A stretch of DNA of 64,000 nucleotides from Cutibacterium sp. (GCF_030525615.1 NZ_JAUNEJ010000001.1:310001-374000); one strand, 5' to 3'. Positions 54,089 through 63,348 are shown, numbered from the stretch's first letter. Numbers and translations: made by a program. The notes: generated from the letters alone by a model not told the origin.

Positions 54089-55069
54089 TTAAATCAGCCG
54101 TTGTGCGAGCTGACGATACTGCTCCACCTTGGCTTGCACATCGTCGATGTAACTAATGAGCATGAGCTCGTCAACATGGTGGGCATCCTGGAATGCGGTG
54201 AGTTTGTCAGCTACCTCGTCGTAATCCCCGACGATAATCGTGTCCTCGTTCGATAGCACGTAGCTCGTTAATAGCGAGCGGTTTTCTGCGTCCATCTGAG
54301 AAGTCGGGACAAAGGTTACCGGTCGTCCTGTCCCTAGACTTACTCGGAAATTCGCCGCCATGAGTGATTGTTCCAGGGCTTCCTGGTGTGTCGGAGCAGC
54401 CGATACACACACCGCTGAGAGAGTCCTACCGGGGAACCCTTCGGCCAGGTGTGCACGGTAGTGGTTCATGATCCCGGTGTCCTGGTGCCCAGTGAAAAAC
54501 TGGGCGTAGGCGTAGTCCATGCCGTGCTCTCCAGCCCACGCCGCTGACTGGCCCGACGATCCCAGCAGCCAGGTCTGTGGCTGGACCTGACTTGCCGGGG
54601 TCACAACGACCTTGGCGTACGGATGCTTCGGTGGCAGCGTTCCGCGCACGAACCCGATCGTCTCGGCGATGAGGGTATTGATGGCCTCAGGGTGGATGAC
54701 CTGGCCCTGATTGAGAGCATGGGCGGAAAGCATGTCACCGCCGGGAGCTCGGCCCAGCCCCATGTCGATACGATCACCAAAAAGCGCCGTGAGGGTCGAG
54801 AATCGCTCCGCCATCTGTAAAGACCCGTAGTGCATGGCCATCACCCCGCCGGAGCCAAGCCGGATTGACTGTGTGGCTGCCGCAACGCGGGCCATGAGTA
54901 GATCTGGCGCACTCGACAGGAAGTGGTCAGTGTTGTGGTGCTCGGCAAACCAGAAACGGTGAAAACCAATCTCCTCAAGTTTTTGCGCCAAGGTGATGGT
55001 TTCGTCGAGGGTTTGAGTGATGTCATGACCGACAAACAGCGGAATCTGTTCTAACGCGCTCAGTTTCAA
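54089..55069 (-). CDS. LLM-class flavin-dependent oxidoreductase
   Basis: The 326-residue protein belongs to the bacterial-luciferase-like flavin monooxygenases, in the group with WFAEHHNTDHFLSSAPDLLMARVAAAT, LGSGGVMAMHYGSLQMAERFSTL and GDRIDMGLGRAPGGD. Members use reduced FMN or F420 and oxygen on varied substrates; none can be named here. No flavin reductase lies nearby. It is followed, on the same strand upstream, by otsA with a 42-base gap. Confidence 0.88.
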   Translation of the reverse strand: MKLSALEQIPLFVGHDITQTLDETITLAQKLEEIGFHRFWFAEHHNTDHFLSSAPDLLMARVAAATQSIRLGSGGVMAMHYGSLQMAERFSTLTALFGDRIDMGLGRAPGGDMLSAHALNQGQVIHPEAINTLIAETIGFVRGTLPPKHPYAKVVVTPASQVQPQTWLLGSSGQSAAWAGEHGMDYAYAQFFTGHQDTGIMNHYRAHLAEGFPGRTLSAVCVSAAPTHQEALEQSLMAANFRVSLGTGRPVTFVPTSQMDAENRSLLTSYVLSNEDTIIVGDYDEVADKLTAFQDAHHVDELMLISYIDDVQAKVEQYRQLAQRLI

Positions 55070-55111
55070 CTCTCTCGTGCTTTCTCCATCTAGTGGCTCA
55101 GTGTGTAGTCC

Positions 55112-56515
55112 TCACTGACCTTCTAGCGCGGTGAGGAAGTTGTCTGCCCAAACATCGATCGTCTTGTCGAAGACCTGACGACGCATTGAACGCATCTTCC
55201 GGGCTTTGACCTTGGGAGAATCCGTGAGGGCCTTCATGATCGTGGCCTTCATGCCGTCGATGTCATAGGGGTTGACCATGTATGCCTGCTTGAGCTCTCG
55301 AGCAGCTCCGGCGAATTCCGAGAGCACCAAGGCAGAATCATCGTTGGATCGGCAAGCGATGTACTCCTTGGCGACAAGGTTCATGCCGTCGCGTACCGGG
55401 GTGACAAGCATGAGATCTGCCACCTGATACATGGCGGCGAGAACCTCGCGGGGCACCGATTCGTTGCGGTAGACCAGCGCCCGATTGGCAATCGTTCCCA
55501 CCTTCGAGTTGATCTGGCCGACGAGCTGGTTAATGTCGTCACGCAGGATCTTGTACTCTTCGACACGTTCGCGGGACGGCGTGGCCAGTTGCAGGAAGAC
55601 AACCTCATGAGGATCGAGCTTGCCCTCCTTGAACAGCTCTCCAACGGCGCGAATACGCTGACGCAGGCCCTTGGTGTAATCCAGACGATCGACACCGAAG
55701 ATGATCGTCTCCGGGTTACCCAAGTCCTCGCGCAGCTTGGCGGCTTCGGCTTGAACTTTCTCTGAGGTGGCCAGTTCGTGGAATCCACGTGAGTCGATGG
55801 AGATTGGGAAGTCGCGGACAATGACGTCGCGCCCGTCACGGGTGTGCGCCCGGCCGCGAGCAGCCGTAACGCCGGGGCGGCGCTTAGCTAGACGCAGAAA
55901 GTTGGCCGCAGCGCCTGGAGTCTGAAAGCCGACGAGGTCAGCCCCCAGCAGACCCTCGATGAGCTCCTCACGCCACGGCAGCCGACTGTAGAGCTCAATC
56001 GGCGGGAACGGGATATGGAGGAAGAACCCGATTCGCAGGTCGGGGCGCATCTCGCGCAGGTACCTCGGGACGAGGTTGAGCTGGTAATCCTGGACCCACA
56101 CGGTGGCGCCGTCGGCGGCCTGTTCGGCAGCCTGGTCAGCGAACCTCTTATTGACTTTCTGATAAGCGTCCCACCACTCGCGGTGGAAAACCGGCTCTAC
56201 GACGCAATCGTGGTACAGCGGCCACAAAGTGGCGTTGGAGAAGCCCTCGTAGTACTCCTCGACCTCTTGGGCGCTGAGTGGTACTGGATGGATGTCATAG
56301 CCATCATGGTGAAAAGGTTTGACGACCTCGTCCGGGGCGCCGTGCCATCCAATCCATGCGCCACCCTTGCGCTGCATGACTGGTTCGAGCGCCGTTACCA
56401 GACCACCGGGGGAGGACTGCCAGCTGACGTTGCCTTCATCGTCGACCTTGTGGTCCACGGGCAGGCGATTCGCGATGACAAGGAAATCAACCTTGTCCTG
56501 GACGGTCTCCGTCAT
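55112..56515 (-). CDS. otsA: Trehalose-6-phosphate synthase
   Basis: OtsA joins UDP-glucose (or another nucleotide-glucose) to glucose-6-phosphate. The 467-residue GT20 protein has [70 protein letters not shown] and [35 protein letters not shown]. otsB is divergent, 155 bases away. Together they make trehalose, a compatible solute and storage sugar in propionibacteria. Confidence 0.95.
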   Translation of the reverse strand: MTETVQDKVDFLVIANRLPVDHKVDDEGNVSWQSSPGGLVTALEPVMQRKGGAWIGWHGAPDEVVKPFHHDGYDIHPVPLSAQEVEEYYEGFSNATLWPLYHDCVVEPVFHREWWDAYQKVNKRFADQAAEQAADGATVWVQDYQLNLVPRYLREMRPDLRIGFFLHIPFPPIELYSRLPWREELIEGLLGADLVGFQTPGAAANFLRLAKRRPGVTAARGRAHTRDGRDVIVRDFPISIDSRGFHELATSEKVQAEAAKLREDLGNPETIIFGVDRLDYTKGLRQRIRAVGELFKEGKLDPHEVVFLQLATPSRERVEEYKILRDDINQLVGQINSKVGTIANRALVYRNESVPREVLAAMYQVADLMLVTPVRDGMNLVAKEYIACRSNDDSALVLSEFAGAARELKQAYMVNPYDIDGMKATIMKALTDSPKVKARKMRSMRRQVFDKTIDVWADNFLTALEGQ

Positions 56516-56670
56516 CTTTAATCACACCTCTCATGGAGGCCTTGCCAGATGGCAGGCCCTCTTTCACGCTATCAACCTGTTGTTCTCATTTGTTGTTCCC
56601 GTCGAGAATGATCGGCGCTATATGTAGGCTGACTGCGCGCCGTGTGGCTGCCATGTGTGACGATGGACCC

Positions 56671-57552
56671 ATGACAGACTGTTCTGCTCCAGCCGAAAAG
56701 TCATGGACTCCTCTCACTGAGGCCGGAATGGGGATCGTCGACGCTGTTGCCACCGATCCGGGTTCAGTGTTGCTTGCCTTGGATTTTGACGGCACCTTGG
56801 CCCCTATCGTCGAGGACCCTGCTGACTCTGTCATGGCAGAGCCGTCCAGAAAGGCCATGGTTCGGATGGACGGGAAGCTCGCGGCGATGGCTATCGTTAC
56901 CGGACGTGAGGTGGCTGCGGTACGACGGATGACGGCTGTCGACAAGGTCCCCGGCCTGGAACACTTGGTGATCTTGGGTCAGTATGGGGTGGAGCGCTAT
57001 GACGCTGCCTCTGGGGCGCTGCGCGACCCTGAGGTGCCCGAATCAGTGCGTATTGCCAAGGGTCGCCTTGACGACCTCGTTACAGAGCTTGGTCAGCAAG
57101 ACCCTCGGGACATTGGCTGCCGGATTGAGGACAAGGGTCGGGCCGTCGCTCTTCATACCCGTCGTGCCGTTGATCCGGCTCATGCTTTGGCTGCTGCGGC
57201 GCCGAGGGTCCGTGAAATCGCCAAGGAACTGGCTCTTCACTGCGAGGACGGTCGCAATATCATCGAACTAAAATCTGCCGTCACTACCAAGGCCCAGGCC
57301 CTGCGCGAACTTATCGACGAGGTGAAACCGCAGATCGTCATCATGGGCGGTGACGATCTGGGTGATGTTCCAGCCTTCGAGGTCGTCTCGGAGTGGATTG
57401 GGCAGGGCCGCCCCGGTGCTCGCGTCGTGAGCTACTCCGACGAGCAGCCGTCAATGGCTGGGTATGCCGACATCATCTGTGACCAAACCGAGGGGGTTGC
57501 TGCCTTCCTGGAAGCTCTCGCGGACCACGTCAGCATCCATCAGGTAAGATGA
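56671..57552 (+). CDS. otsB: Trehalose-6-phosphate phosphatase
   Basis: OtsB dephosphorylates trehalose-6-phosphate. The 293-residue HAD phosphatase has LLALDFDGTLAP (Asp38 nucleophile, Asp40 acid), IVTGREVAAV (motif II), and IVIMGGDDLGDVPAFEVV (motif IV). The length and the cap between motifs fit the trehalose-phosphatase type. ATG 56671 has GACGAT six bases upstream and no ribosome site. The open frame up to 56533 is unsupported. A weak hairpin follows at about 57559-57586. Confidence 0.92.
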   Translation: MTDCSAPAEKSWTPLTEAGMGIVDAVATDPGSVLLALDFDGTLAPIVEDPADSVMAEPSRKAMVRMDGKLAAMAIVTGREVAAVRRMTAVDKVPGLEHLVILGQYGVERYDAASGALRDPEVPESVRIAKGRLDDLVTELGQQDPRDIGCRIEDKGRAVALHTRRAVDPAHALAAAAPRVREIAKELALHCEDGRNIIELKSAVTTKAQALRELIDEVKPQIVIMGGDDLGDVPAFEVVSEWIGQGRPGARVVSYSDEQPSMAGYADIICDQTEGVAAFLEALADHVSIHQVR

Positions 57553-57986
57553 CGTATCAGAATGCGAGACAGAATCTCGTGATTCTTGATACCTCAAGTC
57601 AACTGTGCTTATATGACATCAGACGCCATTGATGAACGTTGTGGTGCGGCACCTGAAAGGTTTCAGGAAAGCCGGCGAATGCCACGATGAAATCATCGAT
57701 CATGGTTTGTGAATGGAAGGACGAAAAGGTGAACGCACACCGTGTCTGGGGTAATCGTGCCGATCGATCGGTCATGAGCTCCACCATGATGATGTGTTCG
57801 ATGTGTCGCCAGTGTTGCTGATCGCAGCTTGATTGGTTGCGCACTGCCCGTCAGAAGTCACGCTGACTTCGTGCTCATATCAGCGTATCTAAATACGCAC
57901 CATGTCCATCCTTGAATCCGCTCCCATCTGTTGTTTGTTGTAAAACTCGCGGTGGTGTTGTCGGATTATCCTGAACGGAACTCCCA
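57553..57986. other. 434-base intergenic region, no convincing gene
   Basis: The region between otsB and the thiosulfate genes is less GC-rich than its surroundings. A minus-strand frame of 81 codons (57599-57844) has only a GTG start with no ribosome site and no recognisable product. Structured pieces are an imperfect hairpin at about 57559-57586 (otsB end), GAAGTC-ACGCT-GACTTC at 57854-57870, and the palindrome GCGTAT-CTAA-ATACGC at 57883-57898. A promoter for the sulfur operon is expected near the last two. Confidence 0.5.
57883..57898. promoter_or_regulatory. Palindrome upstream of the thiosulfate operon
   Basis: GCGTAT-CTAA-ATACGC is a perfect 6-bp inverted repeat with a four-base spacer, 88 bases before the transporter start. 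Its AT-rich centre and position suggest a regulator site, perhaps for a sulfur-responsive factor; which one is unknown. Confidence 0.35.
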
Positions 57987-59057
57987 ATGCTCCTTACCGG
58001 CCTACTTGTCGGAATTGCTTTCGGCTTTGTTTTGCAACGTGGTCGTTTCTGTGTGACCAACGCCTTTCGTCAGGTGTGGGTTGCCAGGAGCACTACCTGG
58101 ATCACGGCTTTCTTGCTCGTGATCGCCATTCAGGCCATCGGTGTTACGACGTTGACCCAACTTGGCCTCATCCATCTGTCATGGAAGCCGTTGCCCTGGC
58201 TCGGTGTCATCGTCGGAGGATTGCTTTTCGGTGTCTCAATCGTGCTGGCCGGTGGGTGCGCCACTGGGACTTGGTTTCGTAGTGGCGAGGGCCTGGTTGG
58301 CTCATGGATTGCCCTCGTTTTCTATGCGATCAGCGCGGCGGCAATGAAGTATGGCGTCCTGTCAGGACTCAATCAGTCGGTGCGATCCGTTACCGCACCG
58401 GTGACGACGATTCCTGGCCTGGGAATATCGCCCTGGGTTCCAACCATTGTGTTGGCTCTCCTCGTCGGCGCACTGGTGTGGTACCAGCTGCGTAAGCCCG
58501 CCCGAAAGGTCGCTACCCTTCCGCCTGAGAAGACCGGTCTTGCGCATTGGCTCTTCGAGGCCAAGTGGCATCCGTTCCTCACGGCAGCTCTCATCTCGGT
58601 GATCGCGATCGTCACCTATCCGCTCAGCGAGGCTACCGGTCGTCATGCGGGTCTTGGCATAACCACCCCGACTGGCAACTTGCTGCAGTGGACGCTGACA
58701 GGAGATATCTCCTATGTGGACTGGGGAGTGCTGCTCGTGGTTGGCATACTCGTCGGATCTTTCATCGCCGCGAAGGCATCTGGTGAGTTCCGAGTTCGTG
58801 TCCCTGACGCTACTCAAGCCGTCCGATCGGTCGCCGGAGGACTCGGAATGGGGATCGGGGCCAGCTGGGCTGGCGGATGCACCATCGGAAACGCGATGGT
58901 TGAAACCGCCCAGTTTAGTTTTCAGGGGTGGATAGCTTTCCTCTTCATGTTCCTGGGTGTGGGTCTTGGCACGAAGGTCTTCGTGCTCGGCTTCACCCGA
59001 CCTGCTCCCCAGCTGGGGACGCTGCCAACCACCACCATTGCTAAAGGAGTGTCATGA
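57987..59057 (+). CDS. tsuA: Thiosulfate transporter (YeeE/YedE, TsuA family)
   Basis: The 356-residue membrane protein has about nine to ten hydrophobic segments and the conserved cysteines of the YeeE family in GRFCVTNAFR (Cys22), AGGCATGTW (Cys91) and AGGCTIGN (Cys298), which line the thiosulfate path in a characterised homologue. The ATG at 57987 has no strong ribosome site. The stop overlaps the TusA-like gene by four bases, and cysK follows, so thiosulfate used for cysteine synthesis is the likely cargo. Confidence 0.9.
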   Translation: MLLTGLLVGIAFGFVLQRGRFCVTNAFRQVWVARSTTWITAFLLVIAIQAIGVTTLTQLGLIHLSWKPLPWLGVIVGGLLFGVSIVLAGGCATGTWFRSGEGLVGSWIALVFYAISAAAMKYGVLSGLNQSVRSVTAPVTTIPGLGISPWVPTIVLALLVGALVWYQLRKPARKVATLPPEKTGLAHWLFEAKWHPFLTAALISVIAIVTYPLSEATGRHAGLGITTPTGNLLQWTLTGDISYVDWGVLLVVGILVGSFIAAKASGEFRVRVPDATQAVRSVAGGLGMGIGASWAGGCTIGNAMVETAQFSFQGWIAFLFMFLGVGLGTKVFVLGFTRPAPQLGTLPTTTIAKGVS

Positions 59058-59281
59058 CCACCCATGTTCTTGAAACTGGTGGGCAGGTCTGCCCGTTCCC
59101 ACTAGTCGAAGCCCAAAAGGCTATCGCCAAGCTGCCTGTCGGAGACCGTCTGAAGATTAACTTCGACTGCACCCAGGCTACCGAGTCCATCCCGGAATGG
59201 GCTGCCTCGGCTGGCTACCCGGTCACCGATTATCGAAAGGTGGGTGATGCCGGCTGGACGATAACCGTCGAAAAGGCATGA
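59054..59281 (+). CDS. TusA/SirA-like sulfur carrier (TsuB type)
   Basis: The 75-residue protein carries the family CPxP motif, CPFP with Cys13, which bears persulfide or thiosulfonate sulfur. YeeE-YeeD pairs of this design handle thiosulfate taken up by the transporter. It overlaps the transporter gene (ATGA) and precedes cysK by 68 bases. Confidence 0.92.
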   Translation: MTTHVLETGGQVCPFPLVEAQKAIAKLPVGDRLKINFDCTQATESIPEWAASAGYPVTDYRKVGDAGWTITVEKA

Positions 59282-59349
59282 CCCGCACGACCTACGCATA
59301 ACAAGAACCGCAAGAACGAACGTACGAATCAGAAACGAAAGGATTCATC

Positions 59350-60285
59350 ATGGCGAAAATCGCTAACGACGTTACCGAACTCATTGGCAACACCCCGCTA
59401 GTCAAGATCAACAAGCTTTTCCCAGACTCGAAGGCCACCGTGTTGGCCAAGCTTGAGTTCTACAACCCCGCTTCCAGCGTCAAGGACCGTATCGCCAAGT
59501 CGATCATCGACGCTGCTGAGGCTTCCGGGCAGCTCAAGCCCGGCGGAACCATCGTCGAGGCCACTTCTGGCAACACTGGAGTCGGCCTGGCCCTTGTCGG
59601 CGCAGCCCGTGGCTACAAGGTCATCATCACCCTTCCTGAAACGATGTCCAAGGAGCGTCGCGCCATCATCCGCTTGCTGGGTGCCGAACTCGTCCTCACT
59701 CCAGGGGCTGACGGTGTTCCGGGAGCTAACGCCAAGGCCGCTGAGATCGTCAAGAACACCCCTGGTGCCATCCTGGCCAGCCAGTTCGACAACCCGGCTA
59801 ACCCGGAGATCCACCACGACACCACTGGTAAGGAGATCTGGGACGACACCGACGGCAAGGTCGACGCGATCGTCGCCGGCATTGGTACCGGTGGCACCAT
59901 CTCCGGCGCCGGCAAGTACCTCAAGGAGAAGAACCCCGAGGTGAAGGCCTTCGGTGCCGAGCCTGCTGAGTCTCCGGTCATCACCAAGGGCCAGAAGGGT
60001 GCGCACAAGATCCAGGGTTGGGGTCCGGGCTTTGTGCCGGAAAACCTCGACAAGTCCATCGTCGACGAAATCCTGTTGGTGCCTGGTGACGAGGCCATCG
60101 CATTCGCCCGCCGTGCCGCTGCCGAGGAGGGCATCGTTACCGGTATCTCTGGTGGCGGCGCTCTGCAGGCTGCTGGCCAGATTGCCGCTCGCCCGGAGTT
60201 CGCCGGAAAGACGATCGTCGTCGTCATCGCCGACACTGGTGAGCGTTACTTGTCGACTGCTCTCTTCGAGGGTCTTGTCGACTGA
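59350..60285 (+). CDS. cysK: Cysteine synthase A (O-acetylserine sulfhydrylase)
   Basis: CysK makes cysteine from O-acetylserine and sulfide. The 311-residue PLP enzyme has NPASSVKDR with Lys45, EATSGNTGVGLA, GIGTGGTISGAGKYL and GISGGGALQAA. The N-terminus IANDVTELIGNTPLVKINKL is standard. The ribosome site GAAAGGA precedes ATG 59350. Whether this copy also accepts thiosulfate (CysM-like) cannot be told, but the neighbouring genes make it worth testing. No cysE is present in the window. Confidence 0.95.
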   Translation: MAKIANDVTELIGNTPLVKINKLFPDSKATVLAKLEFYNPASSVKDRIAKSIIDAAEASGQLKPGGTIVEATSGNTGVGLALVGAARGYKVIITLPETMSKERRAIIRLLGAELVLTPGADGVPGANAKAAEIVKNTPGAILASQFDNPANPEIHHDTTGKEIWDDTDGKVDAIVAGIGTGGTISGAGKYLKEKNPEVKAFGAEPAESPVITKGQKGAHKIQGWGPGFVPENLDKSIVDEILLVPGDEAIAFARRAAAEEGIVTGISGGGALQAAGQIAARPEFAGKTIVVVIADTGERYLSTALFEGLVD

Positions 60286-60306
60286 CGACTGATTCGCAGA
60301 CATCTT

Positions 60307-60338
60307 TTCGGCCGGTACCTTACGGGGTGCCGGCCGAA
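60307..60338. terminator. Hairpin terminator between cysK and pdxR
   Basis: TTCGGCCGGTACC (60307-60319) pairs with GGTGCCGGCCGAA (60326-60338) through 13 positions with one wobble. The loop is six bases. It overlaps the last codons of pdxR and probably works in both directions. Confidence 0.8.
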
Positions 60339-61759
60339 TTGTGTGACAAGCCGGTGTTCCTGGTGTGGTCGGCGACGACCCGGGCAATCGTTGTCAAGGC
60401 GGTTGCCAACGTGTCGTCGTCGTGGCTGCCAAAACCGAGCACGATCCCAGCAGCGTGGGCATCGGTCGATCCCCAGTACGTCGACAGTGGCGTGACGCCG
60501 ACTCCTTTCTGACGACATCGACGAACGACCTCGCCCTCGGAACCGTCAAAAAGCAACACGGCGTGAAGCCCTCCGTCAATGGGCTGTAGGGTCGCCCCCG
60601 GTATTGACCCGAGAATTTCGATGACGGTGTGGCGGCGGCGTCGGTACACTCGGCGCATCTTCTGGGTACGACGTCGCAGCGACCCGGTTGATAGGTAGTC
60701 AGCAACGGCTCCCTGGACGATGGCAGGAACGGGTTGGCCAGTCGCCCGGCGGTGCTCAGCGAAAAGGTGTATTAACTCGGGCGGGATGACCAGATAACCA
60801 CATCCCAAGGCGGGGGTGAGGACCGATGAGAAGGTGCCCAACAAGATGGTGCGTTTCTCATCCAGGGAAGCCAGCGCCGGAAGAGGAGCGCCGACGTGAC
60901 GAAGCTCGGAATCGAAATCGTCCTCGACAATCCAGCATCCAGCTTTCTCGGCCCATTCGATGACGGCGACACGACGACTTGCTGACAGGGATCCTCCCCA
61001 GGGGTACTGGTGGCTCGGTGTGATGAGCACCGCGTCTAGATTTCTCGCGTCACGTCCGGAGGGAAGACCTGCGGGGTCGAGCCCTTGATTATCCGTTGGC
61101 AACCCGACGATGTGATGACCGAGTGCCGGCGGTACCTTCCTCAAGCTGGGATACCCAGGGCTCTCGACACCAATCGTTAAGCGCTGCGACCCACCGCAGA
61201 GTACCTGAATGAGTTCGGCTAGTCCTGCGCGGGCACCCCCGGTGACGACAACTTGCCGTGGGTCTGCCAGCAGACTACGCATTTGACGCAGGTGCTCAGC
61301 GATTTCATGACGGAGTTGAGGAGACCCCAACGGATCAGTCACTTTGCGCGGTTTGACACAGGCTCGCTGCCAGGCCGACCGCCAGGCCGAAGTCGCCAAT
61401 CCGGCGGTGTCAGGTGCTCCAGGGGTGAGGTCGATGGCATAGCGATGGGGAGGAGAGGGGGGAGGAGATGGCGTCGTGGAACGCCGATGGAGACCTCGCA
61501 AATCAGGATTCACCTGGGTCCCCGATCCACTTGCCGCAATGAGATATCCCTCGGCCTCCAACTGTTCGTAGGAAGCGACGATGGTGCCCCGGGACACCCC
61601 GAGTTGTGCGGATAAGGCTCTGGTGCTCGGCAGGTGGTCGCCAGGAGCGAGCACCCCATCCATGATGAGGCTGCGCATCCCTTCACAGATCCGTACCGGT
61701 AGCGGACGGGAATCCTGGGGTAGATCTAGCGGGACATCAACGACGAGGTCGGGTCTCAT
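60320..61759 (-). CDS. pdxR: MocR/PdxR-type regulator of PLP synthesis, PLP lysine missing
   Basis: An N-terminal GntR winged helix (PLPVRICEGMRSLIMDGVLAPGDHLPSTRALSAQLGVSRGTIVASYEQLEAEGYL, about 19-73) is linked by a proline-rich segment to an aminotransferase-I-like domain (VVTGGARAGLAELIQVL, ITPSHQYPWGG, VEDDFDSELRH). Divergent pdxST and the repeated AAAGTGGTC sites identify it as PdxR. In the PLP site the expected FSK...LRLGY reads FSSVLTPALGCGY: Ser312 replaces the Schiff-base lysine, and Gly319 replaces the phosphate-binding arginine. PLP binding by the usual aldimine is therefore not possible. ATG 61759 is the likely start (479 residues). Confidence 0.88.
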   Translation of the reverse strand: MRPDLVVDVPLDLPQDSRPLPVRICEGMRSLIMDGVLAPGDHLPSTRALSAQLGVSRGTIVASYEQLEAEGYLIAASGSGTQVNPDLRGLHRRSTTPSPPPSPPHRYAIDLTPGAPDTAGLATSAWRSAWQRACVKPRKVTDPLGSPQLRHEIAEHLRQMRSLLADPRQVVVTGGARAGLAELIQVLCGGSQRLTIGVESPGYPSLRKVPPALGHHIVGLPTDNQGLDPAGLPSGRDARNLDAVLITPSHQYPWGGSLSASRRVAVIEWAEKAGCWIVEDDFDSELRHVGAPLPALASLDEKRTILLGTFSSVLTPALGCGYLVIPPELIHLFAEHRRATGQPVPAIVQGAVADYLSTGSLRRRTQKMRRVYRRRRHTVIEILGSIPGATLQPIDGGLHAVLLFDGSEGEVVRRCRQKGVGVTPLSTYWGSTDAHAAGIVLGFGSHDDDTLATALTTIARVVADHTRNTGLSHNSAGTP

Positions 61760-61772
61760 CTCATTCGCCCAA

Positions 61773-61823
61773 AAAGTGGTCCAATAAAAGTGGTCATATA
61801 TGGATCTTGCCATGGACCACAAG
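61773..61823. promoter_or_regulatory. PdxR operators between pdxR and pdxS
   Basis: AAAGTGGTCCA at 61773-61783 and AAAGTGGTCAT at 61787-61797 are direct repeats 14 bases apart. An inverted copy, TGGACCACAAG, lies at 61813-61823. They match the AAAGTGGWCTA-like sites known for PdxR in Corynebacterium. The arrangement suits a dimer binding two direct repeats and a third inverted site. Confidence 0.75.
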
Positions 61824-61841
61824 TATCGATGTGATGGGGTC

Positions 61842-62744
61842 ATGACTCAGAAAGACACTGAAACCACCACTGGCACGACGCGGGTCAAGCGCGGACTGGC
61901 TGACATGCTCAAAGGCGGCGTCATCATGGACGTCGTCACCCCGGAACAGGCCAAGATTGCCGAGGATGCCGGAGCTTGCGCCGTCATGGCCCTGGAACGA
62001 GTTCCCGCCGACATTCGGGCTCAGGGCGGAGTGGCTCGAATGAGTGATCCTGATCTCATCGAGGGGATCATTGACGCCGTATCCATCCCCGTGATGGCCA
62101 AGGCCCGTATCGGTCATTTTGTTGAGGCCCAGGTGCTGGAGTCCCTCAAGGTGGATTTCATCGACGAGTCCGAGGTGCTCAGTCCAGCTGACTACGCCAA
62201 TCACATCGACAAGTGGGCTTTTGACGTCCCCTTCGTGTGTGGTGCTACGAACCTGGGTGAGGCGCTGCGCCGTATCAACGAAGGCGCTGCCATGATTCGT
62301 TCCAAAGGAGAGGCCGGGACCGGTGATGTCTCCGAGGCCGTCCGTCACTTGCGCACCATTCGCTCCGAGATGGCACGGTTGAGCAGCATGTCTCCTGACG
62401 AGGTTTACGTCGCCGCCAAGGAACTGCAGGCACCCTACGATCTTGTCGCCGAGGTGGCCCGCACCGGTGAGTTGCCAGTAGTGCTTTTCGTTGCGGGTGG
62501 TGTGGCCACCCCAGCGGACGCCGCCCTCGTCATGCAGATGGGTGCCCAGGGTGTCTTCGTCGGTTCGGGGATCTTTAAGTCTGGCAATCCTGCTGCTCGT
62601 GCAGCCGCCATCGTCAAGGCCACCACCGCCTATGACGATCCGGACACCATCGCCGAGGTTTCTCGTGGTCTGGGTGAGGCCATGGTTGGTATCAATGTGG
62701 CCGACGTCCCGGCACCACATCGTTTGGCGGAACGGGGCTGGTGA
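61842..62744 (+). CDS. pdxS: Pyridoxal 5'-phosphate synthase subunit PdxS
   Basis: PdxS assembles PLP from ribose 5-phosphate, glyceraldehyde 3-phosphate and ammonia. The 300-residue TIM-barrel protein has [21 protein letters not shown] (Asp30), [25 protein letters not shown] (Lys87) and RSKGEAGTG (Lys155), the catalytic lysines. ATG 61842 follows GATGGGG; the frame from 61800 would run through the PdxR operators. It is coupled to pdxT. Confidence 0.95.
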   Translation: MTQKDTETTTGTTRVKRGLADMLKGGVIMDVVTPEQAKIAEDAGACAVMALERVPADIRAQGGVARMSDPDLIEGIIDAVSIPVMAKARIGHFVEAQVLESLKVDFIDESEVLSPADYANHIDKWAFDVPFVCGATNLGEALRRINEGAAMIRSKGEAGTGDVSEAVRHLRTIRSEMARLSSMSPDEVYVAAKELQAPYDLVAEVARTGELPVVLFVAGGVATPADAALVMQMGAQGVFVGSGIFKSGNPAARAAAIVKATTAYDDPDTIAEVSRGLGEAMVGINVADVPAPHRLAERGW

Positions 62745-62745
62745 G

Positions 62746-63348
62746 GTGGCTCCGATCATCGGGGTCGTCGCCCTGCAAGGTGGATTTGCTGAGCACATTG
62801 AGGTTCTCGAATCCCTCGGTGCGACGACCCGCCGAGTCCGTCGAGAAGCTGATCTTGACGGACTCGACGGGATTGTCCTACCCGGTGGAGAGTCGACGGT
62901 CATCGACAAGTTGATGCGTTCCTTCGGCCTCGCCGATCCGCTGCGCGAAGCCGTGAGCGACGGCTTGCCGGTGCTGGCGACCTGCGCCGGTCTTGTCGTT
63001 GTGGCGAAAGAGCTGGAAGACGCTGCAAAGGATCAGCAGACCCTTGGCTTGCTTGATGTCACCGTGCGCCGTAATGCCTTCGGCTCCCAGCTTGACTCCT
63101 TCGAGGGGCAGTTGGACATCGACGGGGTGGGCGAAAAGATACCCGCCACGTTTATTCGCGCTCCGATCGTTACCCGTACCGGACCTGAGGTGAAGATCAT
63201 CTCAAGACTGCCCGATGAGGCCGGTGAGGCCAGTGGGGCGATCGTCGGGGTCAGACAGGGAACCATTACCGCGTTGTCCTTCCATCCCGAGGAGACGAGT
63301 GACGATCGGGTTCACAGCAGGTGGCTGGACGAGCTGTCCGCTGTCTGA
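62746..63348 (+). CDS. pdxT: Pyridoxal 5'-phosphate synthase glutaminase subunit PdxT
   Basis: PdxT releases ammonia from glutamine and channels it to PdxS. The 200-residue class I amidotransferase has IGVVALQGGFAEH, LPGGEST (45-51), the nucleophile Cys80 in LATCAGL, and the His180/Glu182 pair in LSFHPEE. GTG 62746 is one base after the pdxS stop. The longer open frame from 62491 is a shadow of pdxS. Confidence 0.93.
   Translation: MAPIIGVVALQGGFAEHIEVLESLGATTRRVRREADLDGLDGIVLPGGESTVIDKLMRSFGLADPLREAVSDGLPVLATCAGLVVVAKELEDAAKDQQTLGLLDVTVRRNAFGSQLDSFEGQLDIDGVGEKIPATFIRAPIVTRTGPEVKIISRLPDEAGEASGAIVGVRQGTITALSFHPEETSDDRVHSRWLDELSAV

Noticed and set aside
57599..57844. 81-codon minus-strand frame between otsB and the thiosulfate genes
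   Set aside because: GTG start without ribosome site, unusual composition rich in His/Gln, and no neighbour on that strand.
59398..62909. Long minus-strand frames opposite cysK (59398-60387) and pdxS (61794-62909)
   Set aside because: Both are antisense to well-supported enzymes and have no domain of their own.
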